Assembly (NCBI GenBank): GCA_949710005.1
Contig: OX453283.1
Span: forward strand, 24,023,204 to 24,087,203
Length of the DNA stretch: 64,000 nucleotides
DNA from: Ricordea florida
Lineage: Eukaryota; Cnidaria; Anthozoa; Corallimorpharia; Ricordeidae
Direction of reading: 5' to 3'
Part shown: one piece after another, positions 63,990 through 64,000 of the stretch
How the letters are laid out: each line of letters begins with the position of its first letter
Position numbering within the stretch: position 1 is the first letter of the stretch
Made by a program: the position numbers and the translations under genes
The notes under the pieces: generated by a model
Seen by the model: the letters and a program-made list of their open reading frames with translations, nothing else
Told to the model about the DNA's origin: nothing
Databases searched by the model: none

Positions 63990-64000
63990 GTGTGGTACTT
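63990..64000 (+). CDS. Transporter exon 6, start only
   Basis: A TTTAACCACAG acceptor is followed by GTGTGGTACTT, which in phase 1 reads G-V-V-L. The exon is cut by the window edge. Confidence 0.55.

Overview
The window is animal nuclear DNA, most likely from a cnidarian and probably an anthozoan (coral, anemone or relative). The evidence is intron-rich genes with GT..AG splice sites, an exon-shuffled tandem discoidin (F5/8 type C) gene of the kind common in cnidarians, many tRNA-derived SINEs and palindromic MITEs, a degraded LINE, and a nearly intact Polinton/Maverick. The species assignment is inference. No bacterial features are present.

Layout. 1-5.74 kb: a T/C-rich satellite built from 25- and 17-bp variants, with a 3,307-bp higher-order period. 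5.74-7.5 kb: unannotatable AT-rich DNA plus a three-copy ~160-bp tandem repeat. 7.5-16.27 kb: about 7.6 tandem copies of a 1,145/1,162-bp unit carrying a decayed transposon-like coding region. 16.7-18.3 kb, 19.03-19.15 kb and 35.04-36.5 kb: the arms of a large inverted-repeat element (arms ~1.6 kb, core ~0.7 kb) whose right arm was split by the Polinton. 36.8-37.8 kb: a 64-bp tandem array. 37.8-42.2 kb: MITEs and mostly unassignable DNA. 42.2-56.4 kb: a secreted protein gene with a signal peptide and five discoidin domains; its introns are full of repeats, SINEs, a LINE and hairpins. 57.5-64 kb: the 5' part of a multi-exon EamA/DMT-type (SLC35-like) membrane transporter gene that runs off the right edge.

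The Polinton (19,150-35,042; 15.9 kb; 336-bp terminal inverted repeats; ACAGT target duplication) is the centrepiece. It encodes protein-primed family B DNA polymerase, a retroviral-type integrase, a capsid protein, an A32/FtsK-type packaging ATPase, a series of small membrane or coiled-coil proteins typical of Polintons, a probable second capsid protein, and two right-end ORFs. One of these is a C-x-H-x6-C-x2-C zinc-repeat protein of a type I associate with giant viruses. Polymerase and integrase would copy and integrate the element; capsid proteins and ATPase imply a virion stage. One long ORF is broken by a single in-frame TAG, and I could not find the usual adenovirus-type protease.

The most unusual signal is a family of short GC-rich hairpins, nearly all with 3-nt loops, in this AT-rich Polinton. 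They sit between genes and also in frame inside the capsid, integrase and one membrane-protein gene, with stems that differ in sequence but keep pairing. They look like a small mobile repeat family. A second system-level signal is an ATTTAAAGAT-like box about 29-36 nt upstream of almost every Polinton start codon. It implies individual promoters with very short leaders, and it corrects two start codons.
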